NCBI GenBank assembly: GCA_013407085.1
Contig: JACCGJ010011006.1
Coordinates: 1-64,000, forward strand
DNA from: Atriophallophorus winterbourni
Lineage: Eukaryota; Platyhelminthes; Trematoda; Plagiorchiida; Microphallidae
Reading direction: 5' to 3'
DNA: 64,000 nt
This document shows positions 1-10,880 of this stretch, piece after piece. Position 1 is the first letter of the stretch. Each line of letters opens with the position of its first letter. The translations under genes and the position numbers were made by a program. The notes beneath the pieces are model-generated. The model had not been told where the DNA came from. It was given only the letters and a program-made list of their open reading frames with translations, and searched no databases.

Positions 1-165
1 GATGCCAGTGCATGGCGACCTTCGTATGCGAACTGGGATCCATCCTGCAGACATGACCGAACCACGTTTCCGTAGCAATGTAGGTTTTACGGGATAGGGT
101 TGCTAGCCCTAAGCCTAACCCTCCTCCTTTCTCAGACGGGCTTGGGACCGTCCTTGGCGGAGTTA
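1..165. repeat. GC-richer repeat fragment at the window edge
   Basis: Clearly richer in G+C than the AT-rich DNA that follows, with a run like 'gggttgctagccctaagcc'. It looks like the end of a dispersed element cut by the window start. No coding frame is supported. Confidence 0.35.
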
Positions 166-2235
166 TATTATAAACTTTAGCAAAATTGAAAATAGTTCAA
201 TGAGTATAAGAAGGCGTTAAATAATTTCACGCTTTACAGTAAATATGAATGATTATTTCTCACCGACTTTTATGGTGGATTTGAAAATCTATTTCCGCAT
301 TATAAACCTGAGTATTCATAATTTAATGATACCGAATTTATATTGGAGCAAACCCTGATACGATGGAACCCCTAAAGCCCCAGTCATTCCATCACCCACT
401 AGAAAAAGCAAATTTAGAATCATAAAAAAATAAAATAATTAGTGCTAAAAGTGAAAAGGTTCCCAATAAATTCCACACCAAATTAATGAAATTGAACCGA
501 AACGTTAACACGAATCAGGGGAGGAAACAATTTCAGGATTCTGGATTTACGTTATACCAAACATTCAGCTTCAAAATAACCAGAGGGTCGAAATATAGAA
601 AGATTCAATATTTATGATGAAAAAAGCGTTCAGATTTACGAAAAGCTGTTACATTTCACCAAAAATAATTGACGGTTGAATTTTCGAATAAAAGAAAGAA
701 ATGCTGCTTCCTTATCCGACAAAAATTAACCAACTTTTAATTTTCTTACTGCATATAACGCCGGCTTTTAATGGGTTCCACATTATTCTACACACCTGGC
801 TGTCCAATTGTTGAGTGGACAACATCGAGCAAAATTGTATTCCTGATAAGTTAGATGAATCCCGGTTGCACAATGCGGCGATGTCTACAAGGTTGACCAC
901 GAGCTGTTGAGACTACTCGTCTCATATTTCGGAAATTTCGCACAGACTTAAATGCAATGACTACCAAACCAGTCTCACATTTAGTCAGAAAAAAATCACC
1001 AACGATGAAAACCACACTAGCAGAACTTAGAGACGAAACTTTGTTAATTGAGTGAAAAGTATAATCCCTCTGCGTATCCAGATTTCAATCAAAAACCATA
1101 TTGGTCTGTCGAATTCGTGTTTGTGTAAACCAGACATATGTTCATTAAAAACTCCTTTTTTAGCATAAATGACCAATTTCAAGATTGCTCACTTTTGCCC
1201 CGCACTTGCACATCAACACTATTTCCTATTTGTTAGCCGTTATCAGGTGGGCTCCGTTTAGCTCAGATTCAGTGTGACTTCCAACAGTAGAAAATTATGA
1301 AACTATGTAATACTTGATTGCCAAAGCCAACATTTTGATGTGGGCAATCAAACACTGGTCATTTTTATAAATTATATCGGTTGGCTTACTGCCATTATGT
1401 GATCTGGCATTCACAGTTCACCTGTGCCAATCTTATTAACGATGACCATCAGGTATATCTCAAAATCGCGAGATACAAGATTACTTTAAAGGTAATATGA
1501 TTCTAGCTACATAATTGTGCGCTTTACATTCCATGACCTACACCAAATCACCAACCACCTAAAACCGCCTAGTTCGCATTTTCGAAGCACAGCTGAATTC
1601 GATTGTGATTTGCATCTTATATGTTATTATTTATGTATTTGCTTTTTGTCATACATCTTGAATCACAGAACACGGTATGAGTTGAGTTAACAATGACTCT
1701 CAAAGACATGACTTCTTTCTAGCATAAGATTCGGTGGTTCGCTAAAACATAGATGCTGTCGAAATATAAGAGGATTAATTTTTGTTGTAAAGCATGGTAA
1801 TGAAATCTACTATTAAGATATCGTGACGACGTCACGATACTTGTTTACAATAGGTTTCACGGTGAAAGCAACTTATCTAGTGTATATGTGCTGAATTCAA
1901 CATGTACTCACTTGATATCTGAGCATAGTTACCAATATTCCGATTGATTTGTCAAATGTGTATGACAATGAATTATCCGGTGGTTTTTATTCATATTGTG
2001 CTGCTTAGATTAGCTTATTTGTGAAATTGATACATATGGTCAATAACCTCGATCTTGTCCCACAGATAGTTGTTAGTTTTGGAATACTAAACACATTAAT
2101 ATCGATTTCTTCATCCTACATAACGTTTTTAATGGTAATATGTATATACATATTTTAAGTGACCAATTTATTCAAACATTGTAGAAGCATTATCGATATA
2201 TAATATTTAGTTAGTGTTCGAACGGACGGATTTTA
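166..2235. other. AT-rich DNA, no gene recognised
   Basis: Stop-rich on both strands. The short frames here match nothing I know. Possibly intron or 3' flank of the kinesin gene; no exon with family similarity was found. Confidence 0.5.
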
Positions 2236-2870
2236 TGAAGCTATAATTTGATATCCGGTGTTGAGACACAAAATTACATAGTGATTCCTGGTCAAGCACT
2301 CAAGGCACGTATGGATGACCAAAGTAACGTGTTGCTCACATCTCCCGCACTTACACACCACAACCGGTTGCTGGCTGTTTGCCGTCATCAGGTGGAGACA
2401 GTAAGATTAGGTTCAGTGAGACTTGAAACAGTGGATAAATGATAAACAAGGTTATACTTGAATGCCACTGTTGCATAGGGTTCGTACAACGAACCACGAT
2501 GTTCAAACACAGAATCACATAGTGATTCCTGGTCTCGCACACAAGAAGCTTATGGATGACGAAAGTAATGTGTTGGCAACATCATCCGCACTTACACACA
2601 ATAACTGGTTTCTGACTGCTTTCCGTCAGCAGGTGGAGCATTGAGTGCTTGAACAGGAATCAATGTGAGATTCTGTGATTGATTCGAAACATATGTTACA
2701 TTGGCATTCAAGTATAACTTTGTTTACCACTTATCCACTGTTTCGAGTCTCACTGAACATAATCTTACTGTCACCATTTGATGACGGTAAACAGCCGGCA
2801 ACCGTTCTTGGTATGTGAGTGCGAGAGATGTGAGCAACACATTACTTCCGTCTGATTTTATATTTCAATA
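2236..2870. repeat. Hammerhead-ribozyme repeat, cluster of three units (subfamily A)
   Basis: Two direct units on the minus strand (marker 'gtgattcctgg' at 2281 and 2522, so a period of about 241) are followed by a third unit in the opposite orientation (about 2690-2870), forming a long imperfect palindrome. Ribozyme-like cores lie at 2357-2396 (-), 2597-2639 (-) and 2772-2814 (+). In 2357-2396 the CTGATGA box is intact and CCAC/GTGG can form stem I, but GAAA reads GCAA. The other two have changed CTGATGA boxes. Same family as the units at 10450, 22330 and 63360 but diverged. Confidence 0.75.
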
Positions 2871-3053
2871 GCTCAAATCTTCGAAATACGACTGTCTTTC
2901 ATTCTATAGTCTTATATACATTACGAACACGCGATCGCGACAATGTTAACGTTCACAATATATCAAATTTAGATAAGCTCTGCAATGTATTTTGCAATTC
3001 ACGTCAATGAATATTCCGTAGATAAATATTATGCAGGTTGTGAGAGTAGTTTA

Positions 3054-3098
3054 TAGGTAACGTTTCGCTTCTGACACAGAAGCTTCGTCAGACCAAGG
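3054..3098 (-). ncRNA. Penelope-type hammerhead ribozyme motif
   Basis: The minus strand reads GGT-CTGACGA, a perfect 7-bp hairpin GCTTCTG/CAGAAGC with TGT loop, then GAAACGTTACC. This is the conserved hammerhead arrangement known from Penelope-like elements. It is an inverted copy of the motif at 3284-3333. Pairing of stem I is weaker here (ACCTA instead of ACCAA). Confidence 0.75.
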
Positions 3099-3262
3099 GT
3101 GCCAGTACGAACAGGAATCAAGCTTAAATTATAAGGCACGTAGGGGTGGTGGTGCGTCAGTTGATATTGAACGTGCCTGTCCTTCTTAACGAGCGCTGAA
3201 CCCACCATGGACTGTGCAGTTCTTAACCGGCTTACGATTGGTCAGGCGAATGCAATTTAAGC

Positions 3263-4153
3263 TTGATCCCTGTTCGTACTGGCACCCTTGGTCTGACGAA
3301 GCTTCTGTGTCAGAAGCGAAACGTTACCAATAAACTACTCTCACGGATTCATTACAAACTTTATTTTTTCATGATTATGATTCACCGATCTGTCACAAAC
3401 ATTTTCCATTACATTGCTGACTCTTACAAACCACGAGTTCGCAAATTGGCCAGCGAGTTGGTACGAACAGCTCAAGTAGAAGCCAGATGGACGAATCATC
3501 GCGTCTTTAATCTGAGATTTCAACAGGACAAAGTCATACCAAGGGATCTGGTGGTCACACCTCCAGATAATTCACGCAATTCAAAGAAGGCTGCCGAAAC
3601 CGCATCCAAAGTTTTTCTAAAACAAAGGATCCACAGGGCCAACGAAAACCTGACACACGCGCGTTCGAAATCCTCCAGGTTGAAGTCCGAATTGCGAGCG
3701 GAGTTATCTGATGTGGATTTCTGCAAAATCTGTGGAAAACACGCCGAGGTCTTGACGACACAGACGGAGCAAATTAGAGAGAAACAGAAATGTAAGTTTG
3801 CCACTCTTTTAACATCTAAGGATAAATATAATTCTACTAGTTCTTTTGATAACAGTGCTAATCAATATTCTAAAGTAATTAACTTATCAGATAGGCCGCT
3901 CTCGGTGATCGAACAAAGATTGTTGGAAAAAGGTTTAAACTTCTCACTAAGTACGAAGGTTCTAAAACCTAAAGATATCATTCCATGCGTAGAATCTACC
4001 TTAACTCAACTACCTGAAACACAGGCAGACGCACTACGCAACTGTATAGCCAGTATTATTAAGAAACAACAGCCGGAAAGGTTTAACCTTACGCAAGATG
4101 AACAGCGAGCACTTCTCAATCTGCGGGAAAGAAGAGGGAATAGTGATCAATAG
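3263..4153 (+). pseudogene. Penelope-like element, N-terminal part of the protein
   Basis: A 296-codon open frame beginning within the hammerhead region. Its end (ALLNLRERR) leads into 'INRADKGKATVIL', the basic motif that precedes the Penelope reverse transcriptase fingers, but only after a frame change near 4135. Contains a possible zinc-binding CKICGKHAE. The open frame stops at TAG 4151-4153. Function is inferred from position; the N-terminal part of these proteins is poorly conserved. Confidence 0.7.
3284..3333 (+). ncRNA. Penelope-type hammerhead ribozyme motif, intact core
   Basis: CTGACGA at 3293-3299; stem II 3301-3307 with 3311-3317 (7 perfect pairs, loop TGT); GAAA at 3318-3321; stem III palindrome ACGT; predicted cleavage after T3325. 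Stem I pairs TTGGT (3288-3292) with ACCAA (3326-3330). One extra A sits between the core and stem II. It lies inside the 5' part of the element's open frame. Confidence 0.8.
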
Positions 4154-4935
4154 AGCCGACAAAGGCAAGGCCACAGTGATACTCTGAAAAATTGATTACA
4201 AAACTAAGGTTGAATCACACATTGCGGAAGGTCCGTATGAAGTTATTGACAACAGGAGAACCACGTCGAATATTAATAACCGTAAGCGGGTGATTTCAAA
4301 ATACTTGCGTGGAATTAAGGAGGAACTAGGTAAGGGATTATGGTTCAGGATATACTCGAACTCTGCTCAGACCCCTAGGTTCTACGGGCTCCCGAAGATA
4401 CATAAAGTGGGCGTTCCTCTGCGACCTATTGTGGATGTCATTGGATCACCAACACACGAATTAGCGAAGCATCTGGCTCATTTGTTGAAACCGCTAGTCG
4501 GGACCTGGGATTCTTTCATTAAGAACTCTTTTGATTTCGTTCGTCGTTTGAGTACAATAACGCTCGACGAGGATGAAATTATGGTTAGCTTCGATGTAAG
4601 CGCCTCGTTCACGAACGTGGACACCGCGAGCGCTCTAGAATTAGCAAAAAATGCACTTAATTCAGACGCGACATTGACAGATCGTACAAACTTGAGTGCA
4701 CAGCAAATCGTTAACGGTATAGCGATTTGTCTGAATATGTACCACTTCTTGTTTAATGGACAGTTATATAAGCAAAAGGAAGGTTTAGCGATAGGTTCAC
4801 CTATTTCCCCAGTGTTAGCGGATATGTACATGGAGCACTTTGAAGAGTTAGCTCTAAAAATGTAGCTCTTCGGCCAAAGCTATGGTGGCGTTTTGTCAAT
4901 GATACATTCGTCATCATGAAACGTGACAGACGCGT
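4142..4935 (+). pseudogene. Penelope-like reverse transcriptase, broken
   Basis: The frame runs from INRADKGKA through an in-frame TGA at about 4184 (a Trp codon is expected) to RFYGLPKIHKVGVPLRPIVD, NSFDFVRRLST, motif A (MVSFDVSASFTNV) and motif B (GLAIGSPISPVLADMYMEHF). It stops at 4865. After a frameshift it continues as WWRFVNDTFVIMKR to about 4935, where a CR1 fragment begins. The usual catalytic YVDD-type motif reads FVND, so one aspartate is lost. The GIY-YIG endonuclease of the family is absent. A dead copy. Confidence 0.9.
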
Positions 4936-5300
4936 TGTGCGGACGCATATCTTTGTGCTCTCATACTTTTGGATTTATTCCCTTACCTGTTTGTCTGAGC
5001 TGGACGAATCAGATATCATTGGACTCATCTTAATTTGCTCGTTCGGAATATACCTGTTTCAACTTTGAACAAGGTGAATACTTGAAAATCAAGTTTTAAC
5101 TCAAATTTACCTACGCGTGAAATATCTCTAGCGATTGAGAATATCGGTCCTGTTCGGGTACTGTTGAAAAGTGCACATCATTTCCAATCGAATGATAGTT
5201 TTTACAACTCTGTCAGATCGAAACTTGTTGAACAGCATCACGTTGATTTAAAATCGTTTGCTTTTTACCTATTGGATCCAGACATACGAATAAGTTCCTT
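4936..5300 (+). mobile_element. CR1-like LINE, 5' UTR fragment
   Basis: Clearly homologous to 49649-50020 (shared 'gcggacgcatat', 'ctcatacttttggattta', 'gcaaggtgaat'). It truncates the Penelope element on its left and is interrupted by the hAT element on its right. No coding potential of its own. Confidence 0.75.
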
Positions 5301-5804
5301 TTTGGGATTTAAAGCGAGCGAAGTGCGACGCGAAGCGAATATTGTTGATATTCCGCTCGCTATCGCCATGGCGAAGGGCAAAAATAAACGTCGCTAAAAA
5401 TTCGTTATACCTCCTTCTCGCTCAAACGAAGTGCAAGTTCACACTTCGCCGTAAATGCGAATATTTAAAAAAAGCGAAGTATTCGCTAAAAGCGAAGTCT
5501 TCGTTTTTTTAGTACTTTAATATTTTAAAACTTCTACGGGAATTGTTTTTTGATGTTGACACTTGTTGATAGAACACACGCTAGACTGTGAACTCCCGAT
5601 GGTGACTGAAAGTACCGACGTACAGCAGTTAGCAACAACTGCTTGTTTTATTTGCTATAAGCTAAAGCCTACATTTGAGGTGTAACTAGTGTTACGTCAT
5701 AGACAAAGGGTGTTCCTTTTTTACTTTAATATTTTGGTCTGCTATTTAATTGTATGCTATAAATAGGATGAAAATTAATTGTCTCATCATAGTTTTCCTA
5801 ATAA

Positions 5805-6130
5805 GCCCCCCGAAGACGCATCACAATCGGACAGGACAAGACTCGGCCTCGGCCAAGAAGTGCCAAGAGAAGCCCGACCCTCAACGTCAAGCTTCGTCCA
5901 ACCGTGACCCCCAAGTCCTCCGAAAGAGGGTCTCCGCCCCGTCAGATGATGATGATTATTACGACCTTCATCCACCCCTACCGGCACACCGCCTACCGAT
6001 CACCGATCTGGAACTTCTTCAAGAGGAGGCTGTGAAGAAAGGTGCGAAGGAAAGAGAAGTTCGAGCAAACGTCTCCAGGCAGATGAGACGCCCACACTGC
6101 AGCATGTCATTCCGGACATGGCCAATATTG
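5805..6130 (+). pseudogene. hAT transposase, disordered N-terminal region
   Basis: A GC-rich frame with a run of Asp/Tyr (SDDDDYYDLHPPLP), then LLQEEAVKKGAKEREVRANV. It overlaps the next frame by a few codons; the sense of the downstream protein (ADETPTLQHVIPDMANI) lies one frame over, so a frameshift near 6070 or an unseen splice is needed to join them. No BED zinc finger is visible. Confidence 0.5.
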
Positions 6131-7113
6131 CCATGATGTCCGCCTCCAGGATCAATCTGTTCGCCGAATTTAGGGCTGCCACCAAGGCATTCATCAAGAA
6201 GTTCCAGGAGGAGATCAAAATCAGAGTTCCCGAGCTGGGCAGGAACGTGGACCTCTACCAGATTGCGCACTACCTGAACCCTACTCAGAAGGCCGTGCAC
6301 CTCAGGACCAGGTCTCATGGTCACCTCTTCTACGAGTGCGAGCAGAGCATCAAGTTGCTCTTGGCCAACTTGACCCCAGCCGCCCCACCATCCATTCAGA
6401 TGCCGGAACCCGCTTGCCAAGATCTTGAAGGTTTTCTCCAAGAGCACCATGACCTTGATCTTGATCCGGAATTGGCCTTTGGCAGCGTCGACCAGTCCCA
6501 GTCTAAACCAGCCCCAGTTCCTCCCTATGTCAATGAGATGAATGAGTGGATGGAGTCTCCCCCGGAAAAGGAGGATATCGACGTGCTCCAGTACTTGAAG
6601 ATGAAGACCAAGAAGCTCCCTCTACTCGCCAAAGTCGCCCAGTAAGTTGTTTCAAAGATAAAGGTCACTTATTTTCCGTTGGGTTATAATTTATTCTCGT
6701 TATTCGCCATACTTCGCTATAATATTCGCTGAACTTCGCCATACTTCGATATTATTCGCTATACTTCGATATATTATTTTCTATTCTTAGTAGTATTGCT
6801 ATACTTTGATATAGTATTGCTATACTTCGAAATAGTAGTTTAAATTTGTACCCAATGGAACCTAATACAAAATACTAAACCTGTCTCATTTTCTTTTAGG
6901 ATGGTCTACGCCATCCCGGCAACCTCAGCCTCATCAGAGAGGGTCTTCTCGGAAGCTGGACTCGTGACCAAGCCCACCCGAAGCCTTCTGAACAACGAGC
7001 GGGTCCAGGACCTCGTCTACATTCATGACAATTACGAGAGAGTGCTCCCCTACATGAAGAGGATGAAGCTCCGCATCCAGGAGTTCACCAATGGCGAAGG
7101 TACCAGCACTTAG
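6118..7113 (+). pseudogene. hAT transposase with C-terminal dimerisation domain, spliced
   Basis: Exon 6118-6641, intron with GTAAGT donor at 6642 and TTTTAG acceptor ending at 6899, exon from 6900 (CA+G completes Gln, then MVYAIPATSASSERVFSEAG). The second exon is the hAT dimerisation motif, including SLLNNERVQDLVYIHDNYER. Transposases of this superfamily excise and insert the element by cut-and-paste. The frame ends at TAG 7111-7113, but the same frame stays open to TGA 7306-7308 with an acidic, Arg/Ser-rich tail, so this TAG may be a recent nonsense mutation. Confidence 0.8.
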
Positions 7114-7727
7114 TGTCAGCAGCAGCGCAAAGACCAGGATGACCCTGAGGCCAACCTTGAGGATGTCGAGTTTGTCGACACCCAGGAGCTCACGGCGGGG
7201 GCCTACTCCCTTCTGACTGGAGGCAGCCGGACCAGTTCCGGCACCAGGTCCAGGTCCAGAACCCCGGTCTCAGAGACCGAGTCAGAGGAGGAGCCTAATT
7301 TCCTTTGAGAAAACACGGTTTTTTATATTCACAATTCCAAAGCTCATGAAAAACTCCTCTCTTGTCAAATAAAAGTTCTTTCATGGTCAAAAAATAATTT
7401 ATTTCGGAATTCGTTTTATTTCAGCGAAGAAAGGCGAATTTAAACGAATATTAGCGAATTATAGCAAATTAAAGCAAGGTTTTTTTGTCGACGGAAAACG
7501 AAAGTTAAAGTAAGTTTGTTTGAGAAAGTATAAGTTTTTGGGTTAAATCGAAGTTTGGAGCGAAGATTTATTCGCTAATATCGGTTATGGCGAAGTGCGA
7601 GGGAATATTCGATTCGCTCGCCCACATGGAAGTGCTTTGTTTTTGATATATTCGCTATGCGAAGGGCAGTAGGGGTGCACTTCGAAAATCGCCTTCAGCA
7701 CTTCGCTTCGCTCCAAAAAAAGTGAAC

Positions 7728-8841
7728 ATTCGGTATTGTCTGGTTACACTAAGTTGGCCCAAGCGTGCCGTCCATCATTAACACCTGAGAACCAGGACAG
7801 TATTTTTTTCGCGGCCTTTGTTGTGTGCCTCAGTTTGCGGTTTTTGTTTTTTTACGCATTATTCCGTGCTCTTGCGTTTTTGGATCTACTTCATTCCCAT
7901 ATCGTCCTATCTGGATAATTTTTACCTTTTTGGACTCCTCTTAACACAAGCATTGTGTTCATACCATTTTTGGAGGCAGAACAAGCAATCTTAGAAAAAT
8001 CAGTTCTCTACATTTTGAACCAAACTAGACCTACTCGGGCAAGTTTGTGTGCAACACTGAATATTGAATTGAGTTTACCACCATTCGAAAGAGCTCGCTT
8101 TCCCACTTCGCTTGACACATTGGACCGGAAAATCGGATCCAATCTGAAGGAGCTACGACGAATTTCGTTACCCACCTTTCCTGTGGCGAGATTATTCACT
8201 CACCCACTTCCAACAACCCTAAATCCACTTCGGACCCGACTTCGTTTCATACGTGCCAACGCGCGCACACCCATTTACCACACAGATCGATCGATAAATC
8301 TTTTCACCCCGGCGTCATGACCTTACGAGCGAAGCCCAGTGAAGGCGGTCACATGTGCAAAATTTGTCGAAAGGCGGTAAGTCACAATGCCCGACACGCT
8401 AGTTTTTTATTTGTCACGATAAAGTTCATATGAAGTGTGATGTTACCCTGACTGCTGATGCTATTGCAATTATCAATAAAAATGAAATGCCAGGAGTATG
8501 CTATATCTGTCATGTATGCAGAATTGAACCTAGAAACTGTACAAAGAGGACTGCGAGCTCACAGACTGAAACTAATATGGGGGTGTTGAATTTAGAGGAC
8601 CGCATACAGAGAATTGAAGGTTTGATGAATGACTTATTAATTAGCAAACTGAAGCCTAGACTTGAGTGTGGAGATCGTGTTTCATCTCCGTTTCTAAGGA
8701 AGCAGGAAGGCAAAAAATGCGATGATGAACATACGGACATTCGACCTAGCAATTCAGAACAAATGAGCCGTTCCCATGATCCGCGTACCTTTAAGCTTAC
8801 TGCTTTTTCTACTATCAAAGTTTTTGAGTTCTGAGTTCTGC
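7728..8841 (+). mobile_element. CR1-like LINE, internally deleted: 5' UTR + ORF1 joined to the 3' tail
   Basis: 5' UTR-like sequence to about 8330, then ORF1 (MTLRAKPSEGGHMCKICRKA; after a frame change FFICHDKVHMKCD; then MPGVCYICHVC), a PHD-like zinc finger shared with the copy at 50074. The ORF1 is followed at once (about 8790) by 'cttactgctttttctac...tgagttctgagttctg', the 3' tail seen at 55300-55348. The whole ORF2 (endonuclease and reverse transcriptase) is missing. Confidence 0.72.
8340..8834 (+). pseudogene. CR1-like ORF1 protein with PHD-type zinc finger
   Basis: Cysteine pairs CKIC, CHDK...MKC and CYICHVC, followed by a coiled-coil-like stretch (LEDRIQRIEGLMNDLLISKL). CR1 ORF1 proteins are RNA-binding or chaperone proteins, and many carry a PHD finger. 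One frameshift in the finger (about 8410) shows it is decayed. Confidence 0.65.
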
Positions 8842-8969
8842 ACTCCGGCGAAGAAAAAGATAATACTCTCAGATGCTAATCGTAGATCACGCCGTCAGCG
8901 TGATATTAACATCGTATGAGTACTGCTTATCGCTATGAGCACTGAGGGAGATACTCTAGCATACAATTT

Positions 8970-9110
8970 CAAACTTTGTTTACCATTCATCTACCGTTTT
9001 AAGGCATGCGGACCCTTATTCTATTGTCCCTACCAGATAAGTGCAAACAGCAAGAAACCGGTCGGTGTATATGGTGGAGATTGAAGCAAATAAGATAATT
9101 TCGTATGAAA
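8970..9110 (+). repeat. Hammerhead-ribozyme repeat, partial unit
   Basis: Core at 9027-9069: 'taccagataagtgcaaacag' then caagaaaccggtc. GAAACCGGTC is intact; the CTGATGA box is changed to CAGATAA. Flanked by the family's 'accgttttaaggcatgcgga'. Confidence 0.7.
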
Positions 9111-9660
9111 TATTGTTGCATTAGTTTGACCAGATGCGCACGATCTACGGAGTTTAGTGCAATTTTGAAGTCGGAGAATCTTACTTCGACAAACACTAAC
9201 TGCCTTTGAGTTCACGAAAAAATCTTGTACATAAAATATCGTTCATTCGTTAAGCAATTATCATAAAGGCTCTCCTTAAGCAGGTAAATAATACACAGAA
9301 TAATTTAATATCCATGTATTGATTCTGCATTTTTGCACCGAAAGTGATTGAAAACAACATAACATTCCGAAATATTTCCCGATCTCAAACGCGATTAATT
9401 TGGCCTCCAAAATGTGTTTAGGCAAACCTATTAAGTTTGTTAAATCGAAATTTATGTAGCAAGCTGTTTTAGTGAACAAACAGCAGTCAACAAATATTAG
9501 TACATTTTTGAACATTTTGTGGCAGATTATATTGAAGTTTATGTATCCGGGCTCTAGCATATTTGACTATCTTCTCATAATACGACATCAATTCTTGGAG
9601 ATCGAGATCGAGCATAACCACATTCAGATCATTCGGGTAAACAGAGTTGGCTTGCAAGCC
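9111..9660. other. No gene recognised
   Basis: Frames on the minus strand between 9490 and 9680 look protein-like (NDLNVVMLDLDLQELMSYYE) but match no KIF1 block with confidence. See rejected items. Confidence 0.4.
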
Positions 9661-9891
9661 GTACCAATCGATGGCTTCAAACCTTACCTTCCTCCGTAAA
9701 CAAAAAGAATGCATTGGGGTGTCAGTTGAACCAGTAAGTACCAATCGATGGCTTCAAACCTTACCTTCCTCCGTAAACAAAAAGAATGCATTGGGGTGTC
9801 AGTTGAACCAGTAAGTACCAATCGATGGCTTCAAACCTTACCTTCCTCCGTAAACAAAAAGAATGCATTGGGGTGTCAGTTGAACCAGTAA
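9661..9891. repeat. 77-bp perfect tandem triplicate
   Basis: Three identical 77-bp units starting at 9661, 9738 and 9815 ('gtaccaatcgatggcttcaa' ...). The minus strand of each unit contains AAG/GTAAGG, a consensus splice donor. Perfect identity implies recent duplication or assembly of a short local repeat. Confidence 0.95.
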
Positions 9892-10440
9892 GTAATCGGG
9901 GATTCGAGAGTGAGCGTCATGTATACTAGACGATGTTCAGCTACACGACAGATTTTATTAACTCTCATCATCATTGCATGCTACAGGAACTTGCCTCACC
10001 AAAGTGCTCACAAACCCAAACTATGATGTATCTACATAATGTTATTCTTACCATAAAACTTTCGGAATTCAGAAACCGATATAAATTGAACTAATTACCT
10101 AAAGAATCGTCACGAGTCTAATGAAATGTTTCATTTATGCGAAATTTTAACGCTCTACAATGGGTACTCGATATAAGCACCTTCCGCAATTTTGTTCGAC
10201 ATACTTTCCAAAGATTTTCTAAATCATCACACTGTAGCATTTGATATATAAATTGATAACGAAATTCAGTTTAATGCACACTAATGTATGCACGGAAATT
10301 GATTTCATACGCTCTCGAAATTGCCATATTAATCATCCGTTTTGAGTTGAAATTTGTTAATCGCGGTGATTATCACTTTATTGAACTTTGACTCATTTTA
10401 ACATTTTGTACTATGGGTGAAACAACGTGCAACAAAGTTA
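9892..10440. other. AT-rich DNA, nothing recognised
   Basis: No coding, RNA or repeat signal found. Confidence 0.5.
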
Positions 10441-10880
10441 GTGTGTTGTAGAGAAATAAACAGTGGCATTCTCGTTTAACATTGTTTACAACGTATCCAC
10501 TGTTTCAAGGCTCACTTAAACTAATCTTACTGTCTACAACCGATGACGACAAACAGCCAGATACCGGTAGTGGTGTGTAAATGCAACACATTTATTTGGT
10601 CATTCATGAGCGCGTTGGGTGCTAGACAATGAATCAATATGTCTTTCTGCGTTTGTTGTACGAACCCTATGCAACTGAGGCATTCAAGTATAACTTTGTT
10701 AACCACTTTACCACCGTTTCAAGGCTTACTGAACCTGATCTTACAGTCTCCACCTGATGACGGCCAAAAACCAGAATCATGTAGTGGTGTGAGTGCGGGT
10801 GATGTAAGCAACACATTACAAATACTATTTCCGTTTTTGAATACTCATGAGTACCTGGTCATTAGAAATACGCAAATGGT
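10441..10880 (+). repeat. Hammerhead-ribozyme repeat, two direct units (subfamily A)
   Basis: Both units begin 'ctttgtt/cattgtttac...ccactgtttcaaggctca' and carry cores at 10533-10575 and 10749-10790. The second keeps CTGATGA with CCAC/GTGG stem I pairing but has lost GAAA. Related to the 2236-2870 cluster. Confidence 0.7.

Larger units (their letters stand above)
5306..7725 (+). mobile_element. hAT-family DNA transposon, GC-rich coding region
   Basis: The ends carry related inverted sequences: 'agcgagcgaagtgc' near 5312 and, inverted, 'gcacttcgcttcgctcc' near 7698. Many short 'gcgaa/ttcgc' repeats fill the subterminal parts and the intron. The coding part (5800-7310) is strikingly GC-rich against the AT-rich surroundings. 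An AATAAA lies at about 7368. The element sits in CR1-derived sequence. Exact termini and an 8-bp target duplication could not be fixed. Confidence 0.72.

Noticed and set aside
2236..2870. CRISPR-like array from regularly spaced repeats
   Set aside because: The units are contiguous 240-bp repeats without spacers, in a eukaryotic genome.
5750..5804. Start of the hAT protein at 5750
   Set aside because: The first 18 codons are AT-rich and hydrophobic, unlike the GC-rich protein that follows; an intron end or chance frame is more likely.
9472..9744. Minus-strand frame with NDLNVVMLDLDLQELMSYYE, possibly the helical part after DUF3694 in KIF1
   Set aside because: The resemblance to the family's helical segment is only in spacing of Leu/Glu; no splice pair in the required phase 2 was found.
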